Below, one piece after another: positions 56,957 through 64,000 of a DNA stretch of 64,000 nt. The stretch is taken from NCBI GenBank assembly GCA_938010045.1, contig CALLFZ010000010.1, forward strand, positions 124,001-188,000, given 5' to 3'. The translations under genes were made by a program, and so were the position numbers. Position 1 is the first letter of the stretch. Every line of letters begins with the position of its first letter. Under the pieces are notes generated by a model that saw only the letters and a program-made list of their open reading frames with translations, had not been told where the DNA came from and searched no databases. Source of the stretch: an uncultured bacterium. GTDB lineage: Bacteria > Verrucomicrobiota > Kiritimatiellia > PWTM01.

Positions 56957-58371
56957 GGCGAATGACGGATGGACTCCGCGCGCGTCTGGCGGCGGGCGGG
57001 CTTGCGGGGGTGGTGCTCGCCACAGGGTGCGCGCAACTCGCAACGCCCTCAGCCGGTCGGTTCACGGTTCGCTCGCTGCAGGCCGGACTCTCCCGAGCCG
57101 CCGAGTTTCTCAAACCCTCCGTCGTGGCGGTCACGGTCGAACCCGTACAGCCGGCAGGAACGGATGCCAACCCATCGGCGGAGGGCGGATCCCCGGCGCC
57201 GGCCCCGGTTCACCTGACCGGCACGATTCTGACGCCCGAAGGGCACGTGTTGGTGCCGGGGCGATACAAAAGCGATTATGGCGGCCGCATCGAGGTGCGG
57301 CTCGGCGTGGACGTGTATCCGGCTCGTCCGGTCCGCTCCAGCGACACACTCAACATGACGATCCTGAAGTTCCGGCCGCGCGCTCCGTTGCGGCCGCTGG
57401 ATCGCAGACCCAGCACTCCGCCTTCGGCCGGCGAGTGGATGGTGATGGTGGTGCCGACGGTCACGGCGGATGCGGAGGAACGTTTCGTGTTTCCGATGGT
57501 CAGCCGAGGGGAAATCGCGGGCGCCTATCGCCGGCATCTGGTCGAGGCGATGCCGGGCGAAGCGCGGGGCGCGCCGGTGGCCGACCTGCAAGGACGGTGG
57601 GCCGGCATCTTTGATGGCCGGATGGTGGTGGTGGCGCGCGACTTCGCCGATGATCTCGAGCAGATGCTGCGCGAGGTCGTCAGCGCGGCGGCCACCGGGG
57701 GTGTGATGGTGGCGCGCGGCTGGCTCGGAGTCTCCATCGAGCCGGTGAATCGCGATCTCGCGCGACGCCGCGGCTGGCCGCCCACCGCGATCTGGGTCAC
57801 CCATGTCGCCGCCGGCAGCCCGGCCCAAACGTCCGGTCTGCGCGCGGGCGACGTCGTCACGCATGTGAACGACCGCGCGATCCTTCTCTATGGCGCGCGC
57901 GCCACGGAATTCTTCTTCCAGACGCTGGGCCACCGGCCGGGGCAGCCGTTTCGTCTGCGAGTGCTGCGCAACGGCGCGCCGATCGAGATCGCCGGCCAAC
58001 TCGGGCGGCGGCCGGAGCCGGAAACGCTCCAAGCGGAGGACCTCGGCCTCACAGTCCAAACCGTGAAGGACTACGATGTGTTCCACCGCTCGCTGTTCGT
58101 CGAACGCGGCGTCCTTGTGACCGCGGTCGAGAAGGGCAGCCCGGCCGCGACGGGTAGCGCGTTCGGACGCACACTGCTCATGCCGGGTGACGTGATCGTG
58201 GAAATGGACGGCCGCCCAACGCCGGATGTGACGAGCTTCCGGGCGGTGTTGGACGACCTGCGCGCACGTCGTGCGCAAGTCGTGCTGATCCGTCTGGTCC
58301 GCGGCCGCTCGACGGATTTTGAGGCCCTCAACCTGACCCTGGGTCGCGCGGGACGGAGGAATGCGCCGTGA
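56953..58371 (+). CDS. Protease-dead HtrA-like lipoprotein with two PDZ domains
   Basis: About 472 residues with a lipobox-like LATGC near residue 26. Residues 45-235 follow the HtrA chymotrypsin-like fold, starting LSRAAEFLKPSVVAVTVE. The catalytic-His strand reads GTILTPEGHVLVPGRYKS, without His, and the catalytic-Ser loop reads GEARGAPVADLQG instead of GNSGGPL. So two catalytic residues are missing. PDZ1 starts near residue 255 (RGWLGVSIEP) and PDZ2 near 365 (GVLVTAVEKGSPAA). It starts inside the stop of the MocA gene and overlaps the intact HtrA by four bases. A scaffold or regulator for its neighbour is a fair inference. Confidence 0.82.
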   Translation: MRRMTDGLRARLAAGGLAGVVLATGCAQLATPSAGRFTVRSLQAGLSRAAEFLKPSVVAVTVEPVQPAGTDANPSAEGGSPAPAPVHLTGTILTPEGHVLVPGRYKSDYGGRIEVRLGVDVYPARPVRSSDTLNMTILKFRPRAPLRPLDRRPSTPPSAGEWMVMVVPTVTADAEERFVFPMVSRGEIAGAYRRHLVEAMPGEARGAPVADLQGRWAGIFDGRMVVVARDFADDLEQMLREVVSAAATGGVMVARGWLGVSIEPVNRDLARRRGWPPTAIWVTHVAAGSPAQTSGLRAGDVVTHVNDRAILLYGARATEFFFQTLGHRPGQPFRLRVLRNGAPIEIAGQLGRRPEPETLQAEDLGLTVQTVKDYDVFHRSLFVERGVLVTAVEKGSPAATGSAFGRTLLMPGDVIVEMDGRPTPDVTSFRAVLDDLRARRAQVVLIRLVRGRSTDFEALNLTLGRAGRRNAP

Positions 58372-60197
58372 TGCCTCGTTGCTGGGTCGGTGGCGTGGGC
58401 GCCCTGAGTGCGGCGATCGCGTGCGGTGCGGCGATCACTGACGATATCTCAGATGACGTCGTCCGCCGTGTGGATCCTTCAGTCGTCGCGATTCAGCACG
58501 AACGGGCCGCCGGCAGCGGATTTTTCATTACTGAGGACGGCTATTTGCTCACGAATGGCCACGTGGTGCGGGGCAACGACGAGGAGGATCCAACGCAGCC
58601 CGCCCGCTCGATTACCGTGGTGATGTACGACGACCAGAAGCTGCCGGCCCGCGTGATCGGGTTCTCGCTCGATCCGGATGTCGCGCTGCTCAAGGTGGAC
58701 CCGCCGCGGCCGGTGCGACCGGTCGAGTTCGCCAATCCCCGCGAAGCGCACGTTGGGCAGGTGTGCTTCGCGGTCGGCACGCCCGTGGGCCTCAAACGCA
58801 CCTACACACGGGGCATCCTCAGCAATATCGAGCGCGCGGACCTCGGAACCGAAACGCGCGTCTTCCAAACCGACGCGGCGATCAACCCGGGCAACAGCGG
58901 TGGACCGCTGTTCGACCGGGAGGGGCGCGTGCTCGGACTCAACACGTACGCCGGCCGAGGGCAGAACCTCGGTTTCACGATTCCGATTGATGTGGCGCTC
59001 GTATTGAAGGACCACTTCCTACGGCATGGCCGGTTTATTCGAGCCCTGGTGCCAATCTTTCTCACCTCTGAGCTGTATGACGAACTGGCGCGCGCGTTTG
59101 AGGTGGAACGCGGCATTCTGATCAACTACGTGCTGCCCGGCTCGGCAGCCTACCGGGCGGGCCTCCGGGACGGTGACATTCTGATTGCGGTCGATGGGCG
59201 TCCCTGCTCCGCCCGCCGACGCGTCGAACTCCTCGATTTCGAATGGGAACAGTCCATCCGAACGCCCGGCGAATCCGTGGCCTACACGGTGGTGCGGCGC
59301 ACACCGAAGGGGGTCACCAACCTAACGGTCCGCGCCCAGCTTGAGGCCATGGAGCCGCTACCGACCATGGGGCGGCACGCGGGCGAGCTAGTCGAAACGC
59401 GGATCGAAGCGATCGGCCTCGGCGTGCTGCCGATCGTGACCGCGCATCGGATTCTACATGCGCTGCCCGACGACCGCGGAGTGCTGGTGCAAACGGTGCA
59501 GCCGTTCAGCGCGGCCGCGCGCGCGACGCTGCGCAAACTGGACATCATCACCTCGGTGGCCGGTCGGCCGACGCCCGACGTGTCGAGTTTCATTGCGGCG
59601 CTCGAATCGAACCTGGCCGCGCACGTCTCGGAGATCGAGATGGACACCGTGCGCGGCCGACGGCGATTGCCGACCGCGTTGGCGCCGCCTTATCCGCTGG
59701 CGGGTCGGCGCGTGGCGTGGGTGGCGGTGACCACCAACGCGGCGTTTGCGGATCTCATCCGGCGAGAACTGCTGGCCGACGGCGCTGAGATCCGGCGGGA
59801 CGTTGAGGCAAGCCTGGACGGAGTGATTCTTGTGGCGGATAGGGCCGTGGACCTCGCGAAGCACGACGGCCTAGCGGACAGCATGGGCAAGGTCTGGGCG
59901 CGCGGTGGAGTGATTGCGGCGGTCGGCCCGGCAGCGCTGTTCGCGATCGAGCGGGTGCCGGATCTGCGCAAAAAGAAGATGACGACCGATCCGGTGTTGT
60001 CGGCTGAGGTGAAGCGGTTGGGCGGGCGCTACACGGGCGGAGCAATGGTGGCGGATGGACGCTGGATCACCGCGACCGGTTCCGACCGCGCATCGGTGCG
60101 GGCTTTTGCGCGCGCCGTGCGGCGTGCCCTCTGGGCGCTCGACTCCCCGCCCGAGGAACCCGACGACGCCGACACTCCGACGACGCCCACCGATTAG
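58368..60197 (+). CDS. HtrA-type serine protease with two PDZ domains and a DJ-1/PfpI-like tail
   Basis: A 609-residue exported protease with a hydrophobic N-terminal signal. Protease domain: His65 in LLTNGHVV, Asp near 104 in LDPDVALLKV, Ser near 177 in NPGNSGGPL, all present. PDZ1 is at about 245-330 (RGILINYVLPGSAAYRAGL) and PDZ2 at about 340-435 (RGVLVQTVQPFSAAARATL). Residues 446-590 resemble the DJ-1/PfpI fold: RVAWVAVTT, DGVILVADRAVD, GGVIAAVGPAALFAI, then VADGRWITATGSDRA. The nucleophile-elbow Cys of that fold (AAICHG) is Gly here. It starts with GTG overlapping the previous stop, or ATG at 58371. The Asp/Thr/Pro-rich C-terminus is short. Confidence 0.88.
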   Translation: MMPRCWVGGVGALSAAIACGAAITDDISDDVVRRVDPSVVAIQHERAAGSGFFITEDGYLLTNGHVVRGNDEEDPTQPARSITVVMYDDQKLPARVIGFSLDPDVALLKVDPPRPVRPVEFANPREAHVGQVCFAVGTPVGLKRTYTRGILSNIERADLGTETRVFQTDAAINPGNSGGPLFDREGRVLGLNTYAGRGQNLGFTIPIDVALVLKDHFLRHGRFIRALVPIFLTSELYDELARAFEVERGILINYVLPGSAAYRAGLRDGDILIAVDGRPCSARRRVELLDFEWEQSIRTPGESVAYTVVRRTPKGVTNLTVRAQLEAMEPLPTMGRHAGELVETRIEAIGLGVLPIVTAHRILHALPDDRGVLVQTVQPFSAAARATLRKLDIITSVAGRPTPDVSSFIAALESNLAAHVSEIEMDTVRGRRRLPTALAPPYPLAGRRVAWVAVTTNAAFADLIRRELLADGAEIRRDVEASLDGVILVADRAVDLAKHDGLADSMGKVWARGGVIAAVGPAALFAIERVPDLRKKKMTTDPVLSAEVKRLGGRYTGGAMVADGRWITATGSDRASVRAFARAVRRALWALDSPPEEPDDADTPTTPTD

Positions 60198-60208
60198 GCG
60201 CCTCCCCT

Positions 60209-60266
60209 CCGAAAGCGCTCCTCCGCGCCCAGCATTCCATCTCGGTACGACGCTTTCGGTGTTTTT
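60209..60266 (+). terminator. Possible terminator of the MocA-HtrA operon
   Basis: A perfect 9-base inverted repeat, CCGAAAGCG (60209-60217) and CGCTTTCGG (60251-60259), is followed by TGTTTTT. It lies 12 bases past the HtrA stop. The 33-base loop is long, so this may need extra folding. Confidence 0.4.
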
Positions 60267-60639
60267 GCCCCCAACGGCCCATCCTGGCGGGGCCTGCGAA
60301 GCGAGCCCATGGAATCTGCGCAGAGGACGGCACAATGCTCATCGAGCCGCGCCACCGCGTTGATTTCCCGATCGCATCGTGACCAACGCAAGCGGTGCCG
60401 CGCCGCGCTGGACTCCGCACGCCAAAGGCCGCGGCGCCGACTACGGCTCTAGAGGTTCGAATTCCATCATCGAGGGGCGGCGAAAAGGGGGGTGGGTCGG
60501 CACGCCGAGTCTGTGGAGTTTCGTTGTCACCTCAGCTCCAAACATGTAGCCCAAGAATCGCAGGCCACGCCGTGCCGATTCCACTGTGGATTGTTTCGCG
60601 AGTGAGACGAAAGGTCTGGCCGCGGATCGGAGTGGGCTT

Positions 60640-61036
60640 GTGCCTGTCCCCAATCGGAGTGGGCTTGTGCCTGTCCCCGATCGCGGAGGGGGGGAGCCGA
60701 CTGGGGACAGGCACGGCCCCAGACGGGCCCAACGGGCACAGGTACCCGGAAACCAGCTATGTGCCTATCCGGATCAGCCCGCCGTATCTGCCTGTCCCCA
60801 GTAGCAGTCCCCAAAAAGCATCGCGCCCCCTGCGCCCAGTGAGGTGCCTGTCCCCATAGCCCCATAGCGGCTGCCCAGTCAGGTGCCTGTCCCCAAAGCG
60901 GCTCCCATAGCGGCTGGGCTTTCCCCAGCAGGCTCGCCGTCAGCACCCCGTCCGAGAGGGCGCGCCACAGACGTACCTGTCCCCAGCGCCGGTCCCCAGC
61001 GGCTGGCTCATTCCCCAACAACAGCGCAATCGGCTC
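60640..61036 (+). repeat. Mosaic repeat cluster D, with a 27-base tandem copy
   Basis: GTGCCTGTCCCC or a one-mismatch form is at 60640-60651, 60667-60678, 60788-60799, 60844-60855, 60883-60894 and 60973-60984. One inverted copy is at 60703-60714. The first two lie in a 27-base tandem duplication (60626-60652 and 60653-60679, differing at the last base). The end box CAGCGCAATCGGCTC is at 61022-61036. This is the densest cluster in the window. Confidence 0.8.
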
Positions 61037-61673
61037 GGCCACGCCCTACAACTCACCCTGTCGATGGGCCGCCGATTCTGCGTCGGGAGCCGCCACTCCC
61101 GAGCGCCGTCACCCTCTCGACCGATCCCACATGCCGCACCTGCGCCGCCTCGTCCCCGTTCCATTGTCGCAAAGGCTCTGCTCGGTGCTCGGTATCCCAA
61201 CGCCAGACCGCTGACTACCGCACCGGCTGGGCCAGAACGTTCGGATCGGCGCGATCAAGTCGAGCGGCGAACACTACCGCCGGCACAAGTGGGAGGCCGC
61301 CGTTCCTCTCGAGGCACGAGCACGACCCATCGTCGGAGATCCCCAACTGCGGTCATCCCCAACGGTCGGGTGCCTGCGCCTTGATCGTGAACGAGGGCAC
61401 GCGGCCCGCGGCGAATGCCTGCACCTCTAGCCGCGGCATCTGTGGACCCAAAGGAAAAGCGGCCGGGATCAGGGGCTCGCGCTGCATCGTCCCTGCGCCA
61501 GCCTCGGCCACCCCGAGTGGCCCAGCGCCTCCTCATCGCCCGCCCCTCCGCCTGCGTCGAGTCGAACCCAAACTTTGGCCGCGGGTTCCTCTGTGGCGGA
61601 TGGAGAGCGAGAGCTGCTGGCCCCGTCTCGCGGAGGCGTCCTTTCGCCCCCAACCACCGCTCGAGGCGGAGCG

Positions 61674-62369
61674 TCAGCGGTTGATCGAGACGTAACGGAT
61701 CACGCGGTCGGCCATGCCGCAAAACCGGAGACTGTTGTTCATGTGGTCGCGCTCGTCCAGCCCGATGCGTCGGAACACATCGCCCCATGTTTCAAACGGA
61801 CCGAACTGCTGTGCGACGTCACACTCCACCTTCTCCTGATCTAGCTCGGGATGGTCCTTCACGAACTGCATGTACGCGTGCTCGGCGTGATCCTCGAACT
61901 CGGCGTTCAGATAGAAGGCGCGTCGGATGTTGATGCGCGCGAGCAACCGGCTGAACCAGGCATACGTGAAGGTGGCCAGACGCGGCAGCCAGATGCCGTA
62001 CGCCAGGCCCTCCTTCATACCGAGCTGCCGCATTCGCTGGTCAATCACCAGCAGATGCCAGAATTCGTTGTCCTGCGCTTCCCGGCCCCATTCTGCGATT
62101 TTGGTCGCGCGCTCGACCGTGGCGAGATCATGGTATCTGATGGAGAGAAGGCTGTACTGGCGCGTTTCCCAGGCCTGGTACGGGATGCGAGCGAGCGTTT
62201 CGAGCAGTCGGACCTTCGGCAGCGTGGTGGCCTTGCCGTAGAGCACGTCCATCGCCGCAAACAGCATCCGGGCCATCGGTTTGTACGTCATGTGCGGTCG
62301 CGCGAGCGACGCCTCCTGCTCGCGGCGCAGGTCCACTGGCTCTTTACGCAGGTCCAGAACTGGGCTCAT
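61674..62369 (-). CDS. Alternative oxidase-family diiron protein
   Basis: A 231-residue predicted four-helix diiron protein of the alternative oxidase family, which oxidises quinol and reduces O2 to water without pumping protons. Candidate iron ligands are Glu57 in LLETLARIP, Glu102 and His105 in QDNEFWHLL, Glu159 in NAEFEDHAEHAY, and Glu206 and His209 in GLDERDHMN. These match the order LET, NExxH, LEExA, RADExxH of the family, although several words diverge (FEDHA, LDERDH). A hydrophobic hairpin near 120-145 would sit in the membrane. AGGAG eight bases ahead sets ATG 62369. It has a separate promoter candidate in the end of coaX. Confidence 0.85.
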   Translation of the reverse strand: MSPVLDLRKEPVDLRREQEASLARPHMTYKPMARMLFAAMDVLYGKATTLPKVRLLETLARIPYQAWETRQYSLLSIRYHDLATVERATKIAEWGREAQDNEFWHLLVIDQRMRQLGMKEGLAYGIWLPRLATFTYAWFSRLLARINIRRAFYLNAEFEDHAEHAYMQFVKDHPELDQEKVECDVAQQFGPFETWGDVFRRIGLDERDHMNNSLRFCGMADRVIRYVSINR

Positions 62370-62404
62370 CTGGTGTCTCCTGTTCTGCCGGTAACGATCG
62401 CTAC

Positions 62405-62432
62405 AACCTACGCGGGGAGAAGCGGATTGCAA
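62405..62432 (-). promoter_or_regulatory. Possible promoter of the alternative oxidase gene
   Basis: Minus strand: TTGCAA (62432-62427), 16-base spacer, TAGGTT (62410-62405), overlapping the 3' end of coaX and lying 36 bases ahead of the ATG. It would allow oxidase expression apart from the coenzyme operon. Confidence 0.35.
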
Positions 62433-63253
62433 GAGCGTGGCGACGCGCTGCCGGCCGCGCGCCCGCCGATCCGATCGCCGCTTACGCCCTCCGCCAGTCT
62501 GGCCAACCCTCGCAGCGTGAGATCGGGATCCAGCTTCACTCCAGGCACAGCGCGCGACACCCGCGCGGCCGCGCCGCCCGTAGCGACAACGCGCGCACGG
62601 CGCAGCTGGGCGACCTCGCGCATACGTCGTACGATGCCGGCGACCATGCCCTCAAATCCCGCCTCCGCGCCGACCCTCATCGCCGAAACAGTGTCGAAGC
62701 CCAGCGGCGCCCGGACGGGCCGCGCGGCGCGAACGCGAGGAAGCTGGGCCGTGCGATCCGCAAGGTACTCGAGGAACATCGCCGGCCCCGGCGCGATGAC
62801 ACCGCCGATGTAGCGATCGCCGATCACGGCGTCGAAGGTGGTGGCCGTTCCGGCGTCCACCACGATCACGGCCGGCCCTCCGCGGTGAGCGACCGCCACG
62901 ATGTTCGCCAGCCGGTCGGCGCCCAGCGTCTGAGGGTGTGGATAGTCAAACTTCACATCGGCAGCCAAACGCGGCGCCGCCGCCACGATTGGCCACCGCC
63001 CGTCTCTCCTGGCGGCACGCATCCAGTCCCGCGCCGCCGCGGGCACGACGGACCCGATGACCAGCGTTCGCGCGCCGGCGGCCCATAAACGGCGAAGCAC
63101 GGAAGCCACCGCCGTCGCCTCGCGCCGCGCCGTGGGGCAACACCACCGCCGAACCACACACCCCCCTGTCACGACCGCGGCGGTGGTCCGCGTGTTGCCG
63201 ATGTTGAGTACCCCGACCGCCTGCGTGCCGACACTTCGATCCGTCGCGCTCAT
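62408..63253 (-). CDS. coaX: Type III pantothenate kinase
   Basis: Phosphorylates pantothenate, the first step to coenzyme A. The 281-residue protein has LNIGNTRTT (phosphate-1 motif), TLGADRLANIVA, DAGTATTFDAVIGD and GGVIAPGPAM, all CoaX signatures. The start at 63253 overlaps the birA stop by four bases; the frame extends upstream inside birA but is a shadow there. The nadC-birA-coaX order is a common coenzyme gene set. Confidence 0.94.
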   Translation of the reverse strand: MSATDRSVGTQAVGVLNIGNTRTTAAVVTGGCVVRRWCCPTARREATAVASVLRRLWAAGARTLVIGSVVPAAARDWMRAARRDGRWPIVAAAPRLAADVKFDYPHPQTLGADRLANIVAVAHRGGPAVIVVDAGTATTFDAVIGDRYIGGVIAPGPAMFLEYLADRTAQLPRVRAARPVRAPLGFDTVSAMRVGAEAGFEGMVAGIVRRMREVAQLRRARVVATGGAAARVSRAVPGVKLDPDLTLRGLARLAEGVSGDRIGGRAAGSASPRSCNPLLPA

Positions 63254-63951
63254 CGCCAACCCGGCACCTCGGGCGGACCGCCGGCCGCCCTCCACGCCTC
63301 CATCACCGCGCGCCGCTCGGCCCGCGAAAGCGGCGCGGGATGGTACAGCTCGTCGAACCGCCTCAGCCACGCCGCTGCGAGGTCCTCCAGCGAAACCGTC
63401 GCCCCCTCGAGCCGGCACGACGTCGCACGGCCACGCAGTCCGGCGGCTGCCAGATCCGACTCGTCGTGGGTCGCATTGATGCCGACGCCCAGCACCGCAA
63501 ACTCGATCCTCTCTCCGTGAAGCCGCGGCTCGGCGAGAATACCAGCCAGTTTGCCACGCGGAGTGACAATGTCGTTCGGCGGTTTCACGCAGGCGCCGGC
63601 GACTCCGACGTCGGCCAGTGCTCGGAGCGTCGCCACCGCGGCGAGCATCGGCAACCAGCCAGTGTCCGTCGCGGGCCACTCGCACCGCAGCAACACCGAG
63701 ACATACACACCGCGGTCGCGGAGCGACTGCCAGCGTCGCCCATGGCGGCCTCGCCCGGCCGTCTGCTCACGGGCGAATACCGCCGTTCGGTCCGGCGCGC
63801 GGCGCTCAGCCATTCGACGAGCCGTGTCCTGGGTCGACACGGACCGATCCATCACCCGCACGTTCCATCCCGGCGCCGTCGTGCGCAACCGATGCTCCAG
63901 ACGGGCCCGCAAAGAGGCGCCGGAGGGATCGGAGGCGGCCGCACGGTTCAC
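63250..63951 (-). CDS. birA: Biotin-[acetyl-CoA-carboxylase] ligase
   Basis: Attaches biotin to its acceptor protein. The 233-residue form lacks the N-terminal DNA-binding domain of E. coli BirA, so it should not repress. STQDTARRMAE, the biotinyl-AMP loop GRGRHGRRWQS, KPPNDIV (usual KWPND, Trp to Pro) and GVGIN are visible. The start is GTG 63951, whose GTGA overlaps the nadC stop. Confidence 0.93.
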   Translation of the reverse strand: MNRAAASDPSGASLRARLEHRLRTTAPGWNVRVMDRSVSTQDTARRMAERRAPDRTAVFAREQTAGRGRHGRRWQSLRDRGVYVSVLLRCEWPATDTGWLPMLAAVATLRALADVGVAGACVKPPNDIVTPRGKLAGILAEPRLHGERIEFAVLGVGINATHDESDLAAAGLRGRATSCRLEGATVSLEDLAAAWLRRFDELYHPAPLSRAERRAVMEAWRAAGGPPEVPGWR

Positions 63952-64000
63952 AGGAAGTCCATTCCCAGATCTGCCGCCGGCGCGGAATGCGTCAGCGCGC
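63948..64000 (-). CDS. nadC: Nicotinate-nucleotide pyrophosphorylase, last 16 residues only
   Basis: A short C-terminal piece at the right edge. The frame reads ALTHSAPAADLGMDFL and stops at 63948. The ALTHSAPA block followed by a short hydrophobic end is the conserved C-terminus of quinolinate phosphoribosyltransferase, which makes nicotinate mononucleotide for NAD. It overlaps birA by four bases (GTGA), and nadC-birA-coaX is a familiar order. Confidence 0.85.
   Translation of the reverse strand, partial: ALTHSAPAADLGMDFL

Larger units (their letters stand above)
60198..61673. other. 1476-base gap after the HtrA operon
   Basis: No convincing gene. It contains a terminator-like hairpin (60209-60266) and repeat cluster D (60640-61036). 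A minus-strand open frame of 171 codons (60527-61042) exists because the repeats happen to be in frame. The last 640 bases, up to the alternative oxidase stop, have open frames on both strands but no recognisable motif. Confidence 0.55.

Noticed and set aside
60440-60480. tRNA-like T-loop GGTTCGAATTCC
   Set aside because: No matching acceptor stem, D-loop or anticodon arm could be formed on either strand.
60441-60653. Short minus frame ending in MMEFEPLEP, reminiscent of a Planctomycetes LEPR export signal
   Set aside because: The word is followed at once by a stop and no hydrophobic segment, so there is no evidence of a real exported protein.
60626-60894. Repeats in cluster D as a CRISPR array
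   Set aside because: Spacing is irregular, copies occur in both orientations, the motif is only about 12 bases, and no cas gene is present.

Overview
The window looks like a GC-rich, Gram-negative, free-living bacterium, most plausibly of the PVC group (Kiritimatiellota/Verrucomicrobiota-like). This is an inference from gene content: lipid A acyltransferase, Mla-type lipid transport, many lipoproteins, Tat- and Sec-exported Gfo/Idh/MocA proteins, an exported sulfatase, a very large exported glycosidase-like protein, and a fused RpiB-GlyA. Metabolism mixes anaerobic and oxygen-linked genes. There is a pyruvate:ferredoxin oxidoreductase with a ferredoxin, a B12-dependent ribonucleotide reductase, and an alternative-oxidase-family diiron protein.

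Layout. 1-1927 (minus): TrpB2-type tryptophan synthase beta chain, running off the left edge, and pyrE. 2832-5801 (plus): nrdJ. 6619-8433 (plus): ROK kinase and a short-chain dehydrogenase. 8440-14234 (minus): lpxL-like acyltransferase, ferredoxin, dihydroorotate-dehydrogenase-like flavoprotein and nifJ. 14573-17219 (minus): lipoprotein and dnaG. 17929-20297: a divergent pair of exported Gfo/Idh/MocA proteins. 20347-25314 (plus): rfbD, rfbB, ygbA-like and a YfhO-like membrane protein. 25352-26551 (minus): internally duplicated membrane protein. 27285-33852 (plus): seven-gene sugar cluster whose last six genes overlap by 4 bases, with HddA-like kinase and HddC-like nucleotidyltransferase. 34080-37860 (minus): two aspartyl-protease-fold lipoproteins, gpsA and plsY. 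38631-39812 (minus): M20 peptidase.

40591-47720 (minus): tight run prfB-trpC-hexapeptide protein-WP-repeat protein-mlaE-mlaF-mlaD. prfB carries the classical programmed +1 frameshift, so its complete reading frame is split. 47743-55390 (minus): sulfatase, RpiB-GlyA fusion, low-molecular-weight phosphatase and glycosidase-like giant. 55631-60197 (plus): operon of a Tat-exported MocA protein, a protease-dead HtrA-like lipoprotein, and an active-looking HtrA carrying two PDZ domains plus a DJ-1/PfpI-like tail that lacks the nucleophile. 61674-64000 (minus): alternative oxidase, coaX, birA and the last codons of nadC.

Four of the long gaps (1928-2831, 5802-6618, 26552-27284, 60198-61673) hold a mosaic repeat family. 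It consists of GTGCCTGTCCCC modules in both orientations plus a box, CAGCGCAATCGGCTC, always at the right-hand end and always in the same orientation. No transposase is present in the window. I saw no tRNA, rRNA or CRISPR array.
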